DNA of 64,000 nucleotides. Origin: CALKZN01 sp964633815. Lineage in GTDB: Bacteria > Pseudomonadota > Gammaproteobacteria > Arenicellales > Arenicellaceae. The stretch is from NCBI GenBank assembly GCA_964633815.1, contig CAZWHW010000001.1, positions 192,369 through 256,368 on the forward strand. The letters run 5' to 3'. This document shows positions 52,266 to 60,937 of this stretch, in pieces. Position numbers and translations under genes: made by a program. The notes under the pieces were generated by a model, which saw only the letters and a program-made list of their open reading frames with translations, had not been told where the DNA came from and ran no database searches. How positions within the stretch are numbered: position 1 is the first letter of the stretch; each line of letters begins with the position of its first letter.

Positions 52266-52943
52266 ATGGGTAAAAAATTAATTTTAATCGGAATTGTAGC
52301 AATATTAATTGCTGCTTTTTTCTTTTTTGGACTTCACAACCATTTTAACTTGCAAACACTGCAAGAAAAACGTGGCGATCTAATTGATATATATAATCAA
52401 AACCCATTCTTAATTGGTGGCGGATTCTTTCTAGTCTACGTTGCTTTTGCTGCATTATCCTTACCCGCAGCCGCGATTTTAACGCTCGGCGCAGGTGCAG
52501 TCTTTGGCTTTTGGCAGGGACTAATTCTTGTCTCTTTTGCTAGTTCGATAGGTGCAACTTTGGCGTTTTTAATCGCACGTTATGTTTTGCGTGAAAGCAT
52601 GGAAAAAAAATTCAGCTCACAATTAGAAAAAATTAATGCTGGCGTTGAAAAAGACGGCTGGTTGTATTGTTTTAGTGCCAGACTAATTCCTGCGTTTCCT
52701 TTTTTCATTGTTAATATTGTGATGGCTCTGACCAAACTAAAAACAATCACCTTTTATTGGTCAAGCCAACTTGGCATGCTTGCTGGAACAGCAGTTTTTG
52801 TAAATGCAGGAACACAAGTAAGTACAATTAGTCAAATTAGTGACATTCTTTCTCCAAAAATTATTGGCTCATTCGTTCTTTTGGCAATATTCCCAATCGT
52901 TGCGAAATTTATTATGTCGAAAATACGCAAGCCAGAAGAATAA
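52266..52943 (+). CDS. TVP38/TMEM64 family membrane protein (DedA-like)
   Basis: Polytopic inner-membrane protein of 225 residues with about five hydrophobic segments and the core GAGAVFGFWQGLILVSFASSIGA read in part as GAVFGFWQGLILVSFASSIG. The conserved loop YCFSARLIPAFPFFIVNIVM fits SNARE-associated/TVP38 proteins, thought to be lipid-handling relatives of DedA. It heads a three-gene group with a flavin reductase and a DUF547 protein. Confidence 0.9.
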   Translation: MGKKLILIGIVAILIAAFFFFGLHNHFNLQTLQEKRGDLIDIYNQNPFLIGGGFFLVYVAFAALSLPAAAILTLGAGAVFGFWQGLILVSFASSIGATLAFLIARYVLRESMEKKFSSQLEKINAGVEKDGWLYCFSARLIPAFPFFIVNIVMALTKLKTITFYWSSQLGMLAGTAVFVNAGTQVSTISQISDILSPKIIGSFVLLAIFPIVAKFIMSKIRKPEE

Positions 52944-52992
52944 TCTAATGAAACAACTATCTAAAACCTTTCAATAAGAATCGAGAAATAAC

Positions 52993-54432
52993 ATGGGTAA
53001 AAAATATGAAGTGAACCTCGTCGTCATTGGCGGTGGCTCAGCGGGCCTAGTGAGCTCGTATATCGCAGCAGCTGTAAAAGCAAAAGTTGTCTTAATCGAA
53101 CGTCATAAGATGGGCGGTGACTGCTTAAACACAGGCTGTGTTCCTAGTAAAGCAATCTTGCGTTCCGCCAAGATAGCATCGTATATGAAACGTGCAGAAG
53201 AATTTGGCTTTAAAGCAGTCAAGCCAGTACCCGTTTTCAAAAATATTATGACGCGTGTTCACGATGTAATCAAAACCATTGAACCACATGATTCTATGGA
53301 GCGTTATACTAGTTTAGGTGTTGAATGCATCGCAGGCGAAGCAACGATTATATCACCGCATGAAGTACAAGTCGGTGACCGTATTATCACGACTAAAAGC
53401 ATCATTATCGCCAGTGGCGCAAGACCTTTTGTACCGCCTATTGAAGGTATTGAAAACATAGGCTACCTCACCTCTGATAACGTTTGGGACTTACAACATC
53501 AACCTAAGCGCCTAATCGTTTTAGGTGGTGGACCGATTGGTTGTGAACTTAGCCAAGCTTTTGGCAAGCTAGGTAGTGAAGTCACTCAAGTTGAAATGAT
53601 GCCGACCATCATGGGTCGCGAAGACGATGATGCCAAAGAAATTGTCATGGAATCCTTACAAAACTCAGGTGTTAATGTGCTAACCGAACACCGTGCATTG
53701 CGAGTTGAAACTGAAAAAGACCAAAAAGTATTAATTTGTGACAACAATGGCAAAGAAGTCCGTATCGAATTTGACGACATCTTAGTTGCAGTTGGCAGAA
53801 GACCCAACACCGAAGGGCTTGGGCTTGAAAACTTAGGCATCAAACTGCGTAAAAATGGCACGATTGAAACTGACGACTATCTACGCACATCTGTGGAAAA
53901 TATTTTTGCCTGTGGCGATGTCACAGGCCCTTATCAATTCACTCACACCGCGGCACATCAAGCTTGGTATGTTGCAGTGAATTCCTTATTTGGCTTTATC
54001 AAAAAGTTCAAAGTGGATTATCGAGTAATCCCTTGGGCTACGTTTACCATGCCTGAAGTTGCTCGTGTTGGTTTAAATGAAACCGATGCAAAGGCTCAAA
54101 ATATAGCCTACGAAGTGACCAAATATAAACTTGATGGTTTAGATCGAGCCCTCGCTGATGGCGAAGCACATGGTTTTGTGAAAGTGCTTACTCCTCCAGG
54201 CAAGGATAAAATTCTCGGCGTAACGATCGTTGGGCATCATGCCGGTGATTTAATTTCTGAATATGTGTTAGCAATGAAGTACGGCATGGGCTTGAATAAA
54301 ATTCTTAATACTATTCATTTATACCCAAGTTTAGCTGAGGCTAACAAATACGCTGCTGGTCAATGGAAGCAAGCTAATAAACCTGAAGGCGTATTACGCT
54401 GGGTTGAAAAATTACACAATTGGAGACGCTAA
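52993..54432 (+). CDS. Mercuric reductase-like FAD-dependent disulfide oxidoreductase
   Basis: Pyridine nucleotide-disulfide oxidoreductase of 479 residues. The redox pair is in GGDCLNTGCVPSKA near residue 43, FAD and NAD motifs are VIGGGSAGLVSS and VLGGGPIGCELSQ, and a C-terminal HLYPSLAEANK supplies the His-Glu dyad of dihydrolipoamide-dehydrogenase-like enzymes. The N-terminal metal-binding domain and C-terminal Cys pair of true MerA are missing, so mercury reduction is unlikely. It follows TVP38 by 49 bases; the pair is a recurrent neighbourhood. Substrate is unknown. Confidence 0.88.
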   Translation: MGKKYEVNLVVIGGGSAGLVSSYIAAAVKAKVVLIERHKMGGDCLNTGCVPSKAILRSAKIASYMKRAEEFGFKAVKPVPVFKNIMTRVHDVIKTIEPHDSMERYTSLGVECIAGEATIISPHEVQVGDRIITTKSIIIASGARPFVPPIEGIENIGYLTSDNVWDLQHQPKRLIVLGGGPIGCELSQAFGKLGSEVTQVEMMPTIMGREDDDAKEIVMESLQNSGVNVLTEHRALRVETEKDQKVLICDNNGKEVRIEFDDILVAVGRRPNTEGLGLENLGIKLRKNGTIETDDYLRTSVENIFACGDVTGPYQFTHTAAHQAWYVAVNSLFGFIKKFKVDYRVIPWATFTMPEVARVGLNETDAKAQNIAYEVTKYKLDGLDRALADGEAHGFVKVLTPPGKDKILGVTIVGHHAGDLISEYVLAMKYGMGLNKILNTIHLYPSLAEANKYAAGQWKQANKPEGVLRWVEKLHNWRR

Positions 54433-54439
54433 TAGAGTT

Positions 54440-55282
54440 ATGATTAAAAGAATAAATTTTTTTCTGTTATTGATTATTGGTCTTTGTATATCACTATCAG
54501 GACACACAGCGCCAGGATCTGACATTTTAATTCAGTGGCAAGAAAGCGATGAAACGAATACAGCGAAAATTGATCATAGTCAATGGCAAGCGGTTTTAGA
54601 TAAATATCTCAAACCGCATGACAGCGACATTAATAGATTCGATTACAACGCCTTGCAAGCAGATGGCGCCGACCAGTTAAATGACTATGTCGATTCCTTA
54701 TTTGACATTAATCCACGGGAATACAATAAAAAAGAGCAGTTTGCCTATTGGGTCAATTTATACAATGCCGCAACTGTGGTGTTGATAATCGAAAACTATC
54801 CAGTTGAATCTATCACTAAAATCAAAGATAGCATTCTTTCGTTTGGCCCTTGGGACAGACAATGGCTAGAAATTGGTGATGATGTATTAAGCTTAAATGA
54901 TGTTGAGCATCGCATCCTCAGACCTATTTGGAAAGACAATAGAATACATTATGCTGTCAACTGCGCTAGCCTTAGCTGCCCCAATCTATCACCATTAGCT
55001 TTTACTAGCCAAAATACGGAAACTCAGCTGAAAAACCTAGCTAGTGGCTATATCAACCATCCGCGAGGCGTTAGCGTAATCAATAATCGCTTACACGTAT
55101 CCAGCATTTACGATTGGTATAAAGGTGACTTTGGCAACAATAATCAAGATTTACTTGAGCATTTTTTACAATATGCTGACCGTGATTTAAAAAGCCAATT
55201 ACTCAAGCTAAAAAATCTTTCGTACAAGGATGATTACGATTGGCAGCTAAACGACTTAACTCAAAAACTCGATAAATTTTAA
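54440..55282 (+). CDS. DUF547 domain-containing secreted protein (second copy)
   Basis: Exported protein of 280 residues with a signal peptide (about 1-24) and a DUF547 domain: NKKEQFAYWVNLYNAATVVL, then HYAVNCASLSCPNLSPLAF with the conserved Asn-Cys and second Cys. It starts seven bases after the oxidoreductase gene at the ATG at 54440 (AGAG just upstream); the TTG at 54404 would overlap that gene. It is related to the protein at 16117-16893 but differs clearly in sequence. Function is unknown; its redox neighbour is suggestive only. Confidence 0.88.
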   Translation: MIKRINFFLLLIIGLCISLSGHTAPGSDILIQWQESDETNTAKIDHSQWQAVLDKYLKPHDSDINRFDYNALQADGADQLNDYVDSLFDINPREYNKKEQFAYWVNLYNAATVVLIIENYPVESITKIKDSILSFGPWDRQWLEIGDDVLSLNDVEHRILRPIWKDNRIHYAVNCASLSCPNLSPLAFTSQNTETQLKNLASGYINHPRGVSVINNRLHVSSIYDWYKGDFGNNNQDLLEHFLQYADRDLKSQLLKLKNLSYKDDYDWQLNDLTQKLDKF

Positions 55283-55286
55283 TTAT

Positions 55287-56120
55287 TTAGATTTTAATTG
55301 TTTCGGCGAAGTGATTCACCGGCCCAGAGCCGCTACCAACTTGCAATTGGTCAGCGGCTTGAATTGCAGATTGAGTATATTCTTTAGCTAGCTTGGTCGC
55401 TACAGCCAAAGATTTTCCTTGAGCTAAAAATGCGCACAGCGCTGAAGACAAAGTGCAGCCAGTCCCATGTGTGTTACTACTGGCAATCCTTGGCGAAGAA
55501 AACCATTCTACGTCACCATCTGCACTAAACAATAAATCACTACTTTGCTCATCCTGCAAATGACCACCTTTTAGTAATACCGCATCTGAGCCTAAACAAA
55601 TCAACTTTTCAGCACAATCTAACATGTCGGCTTGATTGGCAAGAGGAGCTAAGCCAGACAAAATAGCCGCCTCATAAAGATTCGGCGTAATGACGGTTGC
55701 CTGAGGAATTAGTTCTTTTTTTAAGACATCAATTGCTACTTCTGTTAAGAGTTGATCGCCACTAGTAGCAACCATAACGGGGTCTAAGACCACTGTTTGT
55801 AGATCATACTGCTTGATTTTTTCCGACACTAATTGAATCACTGACGATTGACTCAACATGCCAATTTTCAACGCAGAACAATCAATATCAGACAACACTG
55901 CGTCTATCTGAGCTTCAATAATATCTAAAGGCACATCATGAATTGCATTTACTCCCAAAGTATTTTGCGCAGTAATAGCCGTAATAACACTCGCTGCATA
56001 TACGCCATTCGCTGACATCGCTTTAATGTCCGCCTGTATGCCAGCGCCACCGCCTGAATCAGAACCTGCGATGGTCAGAACATTAGGAATATTGAGCAAT
56101 TTCTTACTAGCTAACTTCAT
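55287..56120 (-). CDS. thiD: Hydroxymethylpyrimidine/phosphomethylpyrimidine kinase ThiD
   Basis: Kinase of 277 residues that phosphorylates HMP and HMP-P for thiamin synthesis. GSDSGGGAGIQADIKAMSAN and, near the end, SNTHGTGCTLSSALCAFLAQ (catalytic Cys region) are clear ThiD signatures. No TPP riboswitch is visible before it. It is convergent with the DUF547 gene and divergent from rpiA. Confidence 0.96.
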   Translation of the reverse strand: MKLASKKLLNIPNVLTIAGSDSGGGAGIQADIKAMSANGVYAASVITAITAQNTLGVNAIHDVPLDIIEAQIDAVLSDIDCSALKIGMLSQSSVIQLVSEKIKQYDLQTVVLDPVMVATSGDQLLTEVAIDVLKKELIPQATVITPNLYEAAILSGLAPLANQADMLDCAEKLICLGSDAVLLKGGHLQDEQSSDLLFSADGDVEWFSSPRIASSNTHGTGCTLSSALCAFLAQGKSLAVATKLAKEYTQSAIQAADQLQVGSGSGPVNHFAETIKI

Positions 56121-56192
56121 CTGTGCATTATATCGGCTATAATTCGCAAAAACTAATCACGCTCATCTGGGCAATAACTACGGTTCCAAATC

Positions 56193-56846
56193 ATGTCAGA
56201 ACATAAAAAACAACGTGTTGCTGAAGCTGCAATTGAATATATTGAATGGGACTGGATCATTGGTGTAGGCACTGGCTCAACCGCCAATTGTTTTATTGAT
56301 GAACTTGCCAAACTCAAAAATAAAATTGATGGTGCTGTTGCCAGCTCCGAAGCAAGTGCAAAACGATTGAGTGAGCATGGCATTAAAGTTTTTGACTTAA
56401 ACCAAGTAGGCGAGCTGCCAATTTATGTTGATGGTGCTGATGAAGCCACCGAACATTTACACCTAATCAAAGGTGGTGGCGCCGCCTTAACCCGTGAAAA
56501 AATCGTCGCGGCTGCAAGTGATAAGTTTATCTGTATCGCGGATGACTCAAAATTAGTCGACACGCTTGGCGCATTCCCATTACCTATTGAAGTCATCCCA
56601 ATGGCCCAATCTTATATTGGCCGTGAACTTGTCAAACTGGGTGGTCGTCCCGTGCTTCGCGAAGGGGTCATCACTGATAACGGTAACATCATCATTGACG
56701 TACATGATCTGACAATTCTAAATCCCGTCGAGCTAGAAATAAAAATCAATAGCTTCGCTGGTGTTGTCACTAACGGCATTTTTGCAGAACGCCCAACAGA
56801 TGTTTTATTACTTGCAGGGGATTCTGAAGTCAAAATACTTACTTAA
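56193..56846 (+). CDS. rpiA: Ribose-5-phosphate isomerase A
   Basis: Pentose phosphate enzyme of 217 residues that interconverts ribose 5-phosphate and ribulose 5-phosphate. GVGTGSTANCFIDELAKL (phosphate loop), YVDGADEATEHLHLIKGGGA and ALTREKIVAAAS are the family signatures with the catalytic Asp, Glu and Lys. It is divergent from thiD. Confidence 0.97.
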   Translation: MSEHKKQRVAEAAIEYIEWDWIIGVGTGSTANCFIDELAKLKNKIDGAVASSEASAKRLSEHGIKVFDLNQVGELPIYVDGADEATEHLHLIKGGGAALTREKIVAAASDKFICIADDSKLVDTLGAFPLPIEVIPMAQSYIGRELVKLGGRPVLREGVITDNGNIIIDVHDLTILNPVELEIKINSFAGVVTNGIFAERPTDVLLLAGDSEVKILT

Positions 56847-56986
56847 ATGCTTTCGCTTTATTAAAAAGTACTTTCTAACTAGAGTACTGACAAAACATTC
56901 AAAAGTGAAAATTCAATAAAACACTAAGGAAAATAACGCGTTTTCAGCTGATCTGTTTGAAGAAATTGACTTATCAAAGAGAATAT

Positions 56987-57000
56987 AATTGTCGACAATT
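56987..57000. promoter_or_regulatory. Perfect palindrome upstream of the acnD promoter
   Basis: AATTGTCGACAATT is a perfect 14-bp palindrome that ends five bases before the -35 element. TTGTnnACAA is the pattern of FadR/VanR-subgroup GntR regulators, several of which control organic-acid genes. Regulator identity is inferred. Confidence 0.6.
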
Positions 57001-57004
57001 ACTA

Positions 57005-57033
57005 TTGACATAAACAATATATACTCGTAAATT
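57005..57033 (+). promoter_or_regulatory. Probable acnD-prpF promoter
   Basis: A perfect -35 TTGACA (57005-57010) is followed after 17 bases by TAAATT (57028-57033), a fair -10. It lies 67 to 95 bases before the acnD start and is bracketed by palindromes. Confidence 0.55.
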
Positions 57034-57044
57034 GGTTTTTTTGG

Positions 57045-57066
57045 CATAAATTGTTAACAATTTATG
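57045..57066. promoter_or_regulatory. Perfect 22-bp palindrome at the acnD transcription start region
   Basis: CATAAATTGTT joined directly to AACAATTTATG is a perfect 22-bp palindrome just past the expected transcription start, well placed for a repressor. It is different from the 14-bp palindrome upstream of the same promoter, though both contain TTGT/ACAA-like halves. Confidence 0.6.
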
Positions 57067-57099
57067 TGTTTTTAAGGCATTCCAAAATTCTAACTCAGC

Positions 57100-59709
57100 A
57101 TGTTGAACACTAAATATCGGCAACCACTCCCGAATTCTAATGTCGAGTATTTCGACGCAAGTGAAGCCGTTGAATCACTCAAAAAAGGTAGCTATGACAA
57201 GCTGCCATATACATCCAAGGTATTTGCTGAAAATTTAGTCCGCCGCTGCCCACCAGAAAATCTTAATGCGTCACTATCGCAGCTAATTGACCGCAAACAA
57301 GAACTAGACTTTCCATGGTTTCCTGCGCGTGTAGTTTGCCATGACATTTTAGGACAAACTGCTTTAGTTGATTTAGCAGGCTTACGCGATGCTATCGCCT
57401 TAAAAGGCGGTGACCCGGCTCAGGTTAACCCTGTCGTGCCCACTCAACTGATTGTTGACCATTCTTTAGCCGTTGAACATGCGGGCTTTGACGAAAAAGC
57501 TTTTGACAAAAATCGCGCCATTGAAGACCGGCGTAATGAAGATCGTTTTCACTTCATTAATTGGACCAAAAAAGCCTTTAAAAATATTGATGTCATTCAA
57601 CCTGGTAATGGCATCATGCACCAAATCAATTTGGAAAAAATGTCACCTGTCATTCACAATACAGATGGCATTGCTTTTCCCGACACTTTGGTTGGTACAG
57701 ACAGCCATACCCCACATGTTGATGCTTTAGGCGTGATTGCTATTGGAGTTGGCGGGCTAGAGGCAGAAAGCGTCATGCTAGGCCGAGCTTCTTATATGCG
57801 CCTGCCCGATATCGTTGGTGTTGAACTCACAGGCAAACGTCAAGCAGGCATCACAGCAACCGACATTGTGCTTGCAATAACAGAATTTCTGCGTCAAGAA
57901 CGCGTAGTTTCAACTTATCTGGAATTCTTTGGCGAAGGCGCTGATGCATTAACCATCGGTGATCGAGCCACCATCTCAAATATGACGCCCGAGTTTGGCG
58001 CCACCGCGGCCATGTTTTATATCGACCAACAAACTATTGATTACCTATCGTTGACCGGTCGAGATCCTGAGCATATCAAGCTAGTAGAACGCTATGCCAA
58101 ACAAACAGGATTATGGGCTGAGCACATGAAACAAGCAGAATATGAGCGCAAACTTACATTTGACCTGTCAACGGTGGGTCGAAATATTGCCGGCCCATCC
58201 AACCCACATCGGCGTGTGGCAACTCAAGAACTAAGAAGTGCGGGTATTCTTGACCAAGAAAAACAATCTGATGATTCTGATAAAAAGGGCATGCCTGATG
58301 GCGCTATTATTATTGCTGCCATCACCAGCTGCACTAACACAAGCAATCCTCGCAACATGATCGCAGCTGGCTTACTAGCTCGAAATGCTAATGAAAAAGG
58401 TTTAACTAGAAAACCATGGGTAAAAAGCTCATTAGCGCCTGGCTCAAAAACCGTACAATTATATTTAGAAGAAGCTGACTTACTTCCTGATCTAGAAAAA
58501 CTTGGCTTTGGCATTGTCGGCTTCGCTTGCACCACCTGTAACGGTATGAGCGGCGCATTAGACCCAATAATTCAGCAAGAAGTCATTGATCGTGATTTAT
58601 ACACCACAGCTGTCTTATCAGGCAATCGCAACTTTGATGGACGTATTCATCCCTTTGCAAAACAAGCTTTTCTAGCCTCCCCGCCATTGGTCGTCGCCTA
58701 TGCACTAGCTGGCACTATTCGGTTTGATATTGAACAAGACATTTTAGGTCATGATCAAGAAGGTCAGCCGATAACACTGAAAGACCTCTGGCCATCTGAT
58801 GAAGAAATTGACGCGATTGTTGCAGCCAGCGTTAAGCCTGAGCAATACCGAAGCGTCTATGAACCAATGTTCAACTTCAAAGTCGAGAACAATGATGCAA
58901 TCAGCCCTCTTTATGATTGGCGCGAAAAAAGCACCTATATTCGCAAACCCCCTTATTGGGAAGGTGCACTTGCTGATACACGTTCATTATCAAACATGCG
59001 CCCACTAGCAATTTTGGGAGACAACATCACCACTGATCACTTATCGCCCTCGAATGCTATTTTAGCCAGCAGCGCTGCTGGAGAATATTTGAGCAAAATG
59101 GGTGTTCCTGAAGAAGATTTCAATTCCTATGCAACTCATCGTGGTGATCACCTAACCGCGCAACGCGCAACCTTCGCCAATCCCAAACTTTTCAATGAAA
59201 TGGTATTAGAAGATGGTCAAGTGGTCCAAGGTTCACTAGCTCGCATTGAGCCCGAAGGCAAAACTATTCGCATGTGGGAAGCCATAGAAACCTATATGCA
59301 GCGCAAACAACCTTTAATTATTATTGCCGGCGCTGATTATGGACAAGGTTCGTCACGTGATTGGGCCGCTAAAGGAGTGAGACTCGCGGGCGTTGAAGCA
59401 ATTGTTGCAGAAAGTTTTGAACGAATTCATCGCACCAACTTAATTGGCATGGGTGTTCTTCCTTTAGAGTTTCTTGATGCAACAAATCGCAAAACTTTAA
59501 AACTCAATGGCACAGAAACCTATGATGTCATTGGCACTCCTGCGCCAAACGCACAGTTAGAACTCGTGATTCACCGCCATAGTGACAACACTGAAACAGA
59601 AAAGGTTTCAGTGCTATGCCGACTAGACACAGAAGAAGAAGTCAACATTTATAATGCAGGCGGCGTCTTGCAACGTTTTGCTCATGATTTTTTAGAAGCC
59701 AATAATTAA
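57100..59709 (+). CDS. acnD: 2-methylcitrate dehydratase AcnD (Fe/S-dependent)
   Basis: Aconitase-family enzyme of 869 residues that, with PrpF, converts 2-methylcitrate toward 2-methylisocitrate in propionate breakdown. The 4Fe-4S cysteines appear in AITSCTNTSNPRNMIAAGLL and GFACTTCNGMSGALDP, and the swivel domain in ADYGQGSSRDWAAKGVRLAG. Its length, start region (FPWFPARVVCHDILGQTALV) and pairing with prpF point to AcnD over housekeeping aconitase. It is 12 bases before prpF. prpB, prpC and a prp regulator are not in the window. Confidence 0.92.
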   Translation: MLNTKYRQPLPNSNVEYFDASEAVESLKKGSYDKLPYTSKVFAENLVRRCPPENLNASLSQLIDRKQELDFPWFPARVVCHDILGQTALVDLAGLRDAIALKGGDPAQVNPVVPTQLIVDHSLAVEHAGFDEKAFDKNRAIEDRRNEDRFHFINWTKKAFKNIDVIQPGNGIMHQINLEKMSPVIHNTDGIAFPDTLVGTDSHTPHVDALGVIAIGVGGLEAESVMLGRASYMRLPDIVGVELTGKRQAGITATDIVLAITEFLRQERVVSTYLEFFGEGADALTIGDRATISNMTPEFGATAAMFYIDQQTIDYLSLTGRDPEHIKLVERYAKQTGLWAEHMKQAEYERKLTFDLSTVGRNIAGPSNPHRRVATQELRSAGILDQEKQSDDSDKKGMPDGAIIIAAITSCTNTSNPRNMIAAGLLARNANEKGLTRKPWVKSSLAPGSKTVQLYLEEADLLPDLEKLGFGIVGFACTTCNGMSGALDPIIQQEVIDRDLYTTAVLSGNRNFDGRIHPFAKQAFLASPPLVVAYALAGTIRFDIEQDILGHDQEGQPITLKDLWPSDEEIDAIVAASVKPEQYRSVYEPMFNFKVENNDAISPLYDWREKSTYIRKPPYWEGALADTRSLSNMRPLAILGDNITTDHLSPSNAILASSAAGEYLSKMGVPEEDFNSYATHRGDHLTAQRATFANPKLFNEMVLEDGQVVQGSLARIEPEGKTIRMWEAIETYMQRKQPLIIIAGADYGQGSSRDWAAKGVRLAGVEAIVAESFERIHRTNLIGMGVLPLEFLDATNRKTLKLNGTETYDVIGTPAPNAQLELVIHRHSDNTETEKVSVLCRLDTEEEVNIYNAGGVLQRFAHDFLEANN

Positions 59710-59721
59710 CCTCTCAAATCA

Positions 59722-60900
59722 ATGACACACTTACCACAAATCAAGATTCCAGCAACGTATATGCGCGGCGGCACCAGCAAAGGTGTGTTTATTAATCTAA
59801 ATGATTTACCCGCATTTGCACAAAAACCTGGTGCCGAAAGAGATGCCTTACTACTTCGAATGATTGGCAGTCCAGATCCTTATGGCAAACATACCGATGG
59901 AATGGGGGGCGCCACATCTAGCACCAGCAAAGTGGTCATTGTCTCCAAAAGCCAACAAGCAGACCATGATGTCGACTATTTATTTGGTCAAATCGCGATT
60001 GATAAACCTTTCGTTGACTGGAGTGGCAACTGCGGCAATCTATCCGCGGCAGTCGCACCTTTTGCTATTTCTCAAGATTTATTGCCATCTGAGTCAATTC
60101 CCGAAAATGGTGAAATTTCAGTACGGATTTGGCAAGCGAACATCAACAAAACGATTGTCGCGAAAGTCCCCATTTCAGCCAGAGCTGTTCAAGAAACCGG
60201 CGACTTTCAATTGGATGGCGTAACTTTTCCCGCGGCCGAAATTGAAGTGGCTTTTTTGCAGCCTGGTGCAAGTGATTCACCTTTATTTCCAACAGGTGAG
60301 CTAATCGATACCTTAGTAGTGCCTGGCATTGGCGATTTTTCTGCCACTTTTATCAATGCGGGCATTCCAACCATCTTTTTAAAAGCTGAAGCTTTAGGCT
60401 ATTCAGGCACTGAATTGCAAACCGACATCAACAGCGATTCCAAAGCGTTGGAAAAGCTTGAATGCATTCGCGCCCATGGCGCAATCAAAATGGGCTTGAT
60501 CGACACGCTTGAAGAAGCCAACACTCGTCAACACACGCCAAAAATCGCCTTTGTAGCACCACCACAAGACTATATAGCTTCCAGTGGCCAGCCTATTACC
60601 GCCACTGATATCGACTTAACTGTCAGAGCCCTATCCATGGGTTTATTACATCATGCCATGATGGGCACTGCGGCGGTCGCGATAGCTACTGCTGCCAGCA
60701 TCCCTGGCACTCTGGTAAATTTAGCAGCAGGTGGTGGACAACGTAATTCAGTGAACTTTGGCCATCCTTCTGGAACACTAAAAGTCGGTGCTAAGACTTC
60801 TTTTAACGATACCCAATGGTCAGTTGAGCAAGCAACAATGAGTCGCAGCGCCAGAATTTTAATGGATGGCAGAGTTCATGTTCCACCAACAAATAGTTAA
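59722..60900 (+). CDS. prpF: 2-methylaconitate cis-trans isomerase PrpF
   Basis: Isomerase of 392 residues with a diaminopimelate-epimerase-like fold, partner of AcnD. The opening ATYMRGGTSKGVFINLNDLP is the hallmark of the family, followed by DWSGNCGNLSAAVAPFAI around the active-site Cys and the C-terminal GHPSGTLKVGAKTSF. AcnD and PrpF together replace PrpD. It is the second and last gene of this operon. Confidence 0.95.
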   Translation: MTHLPQIKIPATYMRGGTSKGVFINLNDLPAFAQKPGAERDALLLRMIGSPDPYGKHTDGMGGATSSTSKVVIVSKSQQADHDVDYLFGQIAIDKPFVDWSGNCGNLSAAVAPFAISQDLLPSESIPENGEISVRIWQANINKTIVAKVPISARAVQETGDFQLDGVTFPAAEIEVAFLQPGASDSPLFPTGELIDTLVVPGIGDFSATFINAGIPTIFLKAEALGYSGTELQTDINSDSKALEKLECIRAHGAIKMGLIDTLEEANTRQHTPKIAFVAPPQDYIASSGQPITATDIDLTVRALSMGLLHHAMMGTAAVAIATAASIPGTLVNLAAGGGQRNSVNFGHPSGTLKVGAKTSFNDTQWSVEQATMSRSARILMDGRVHVPPTNS

Positions 60901-60937
60901 CAAAACGCCTTAATTCTCTTTTTAAATCCTGCCTATC

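Noticed and set aside
52993..54432. True mercuric reductase and a mercury-resistance operon
   Set aside because: No N-terminal metal-binding domain, no C-terminal Cys pair, and no merR, merT or merP nearby.
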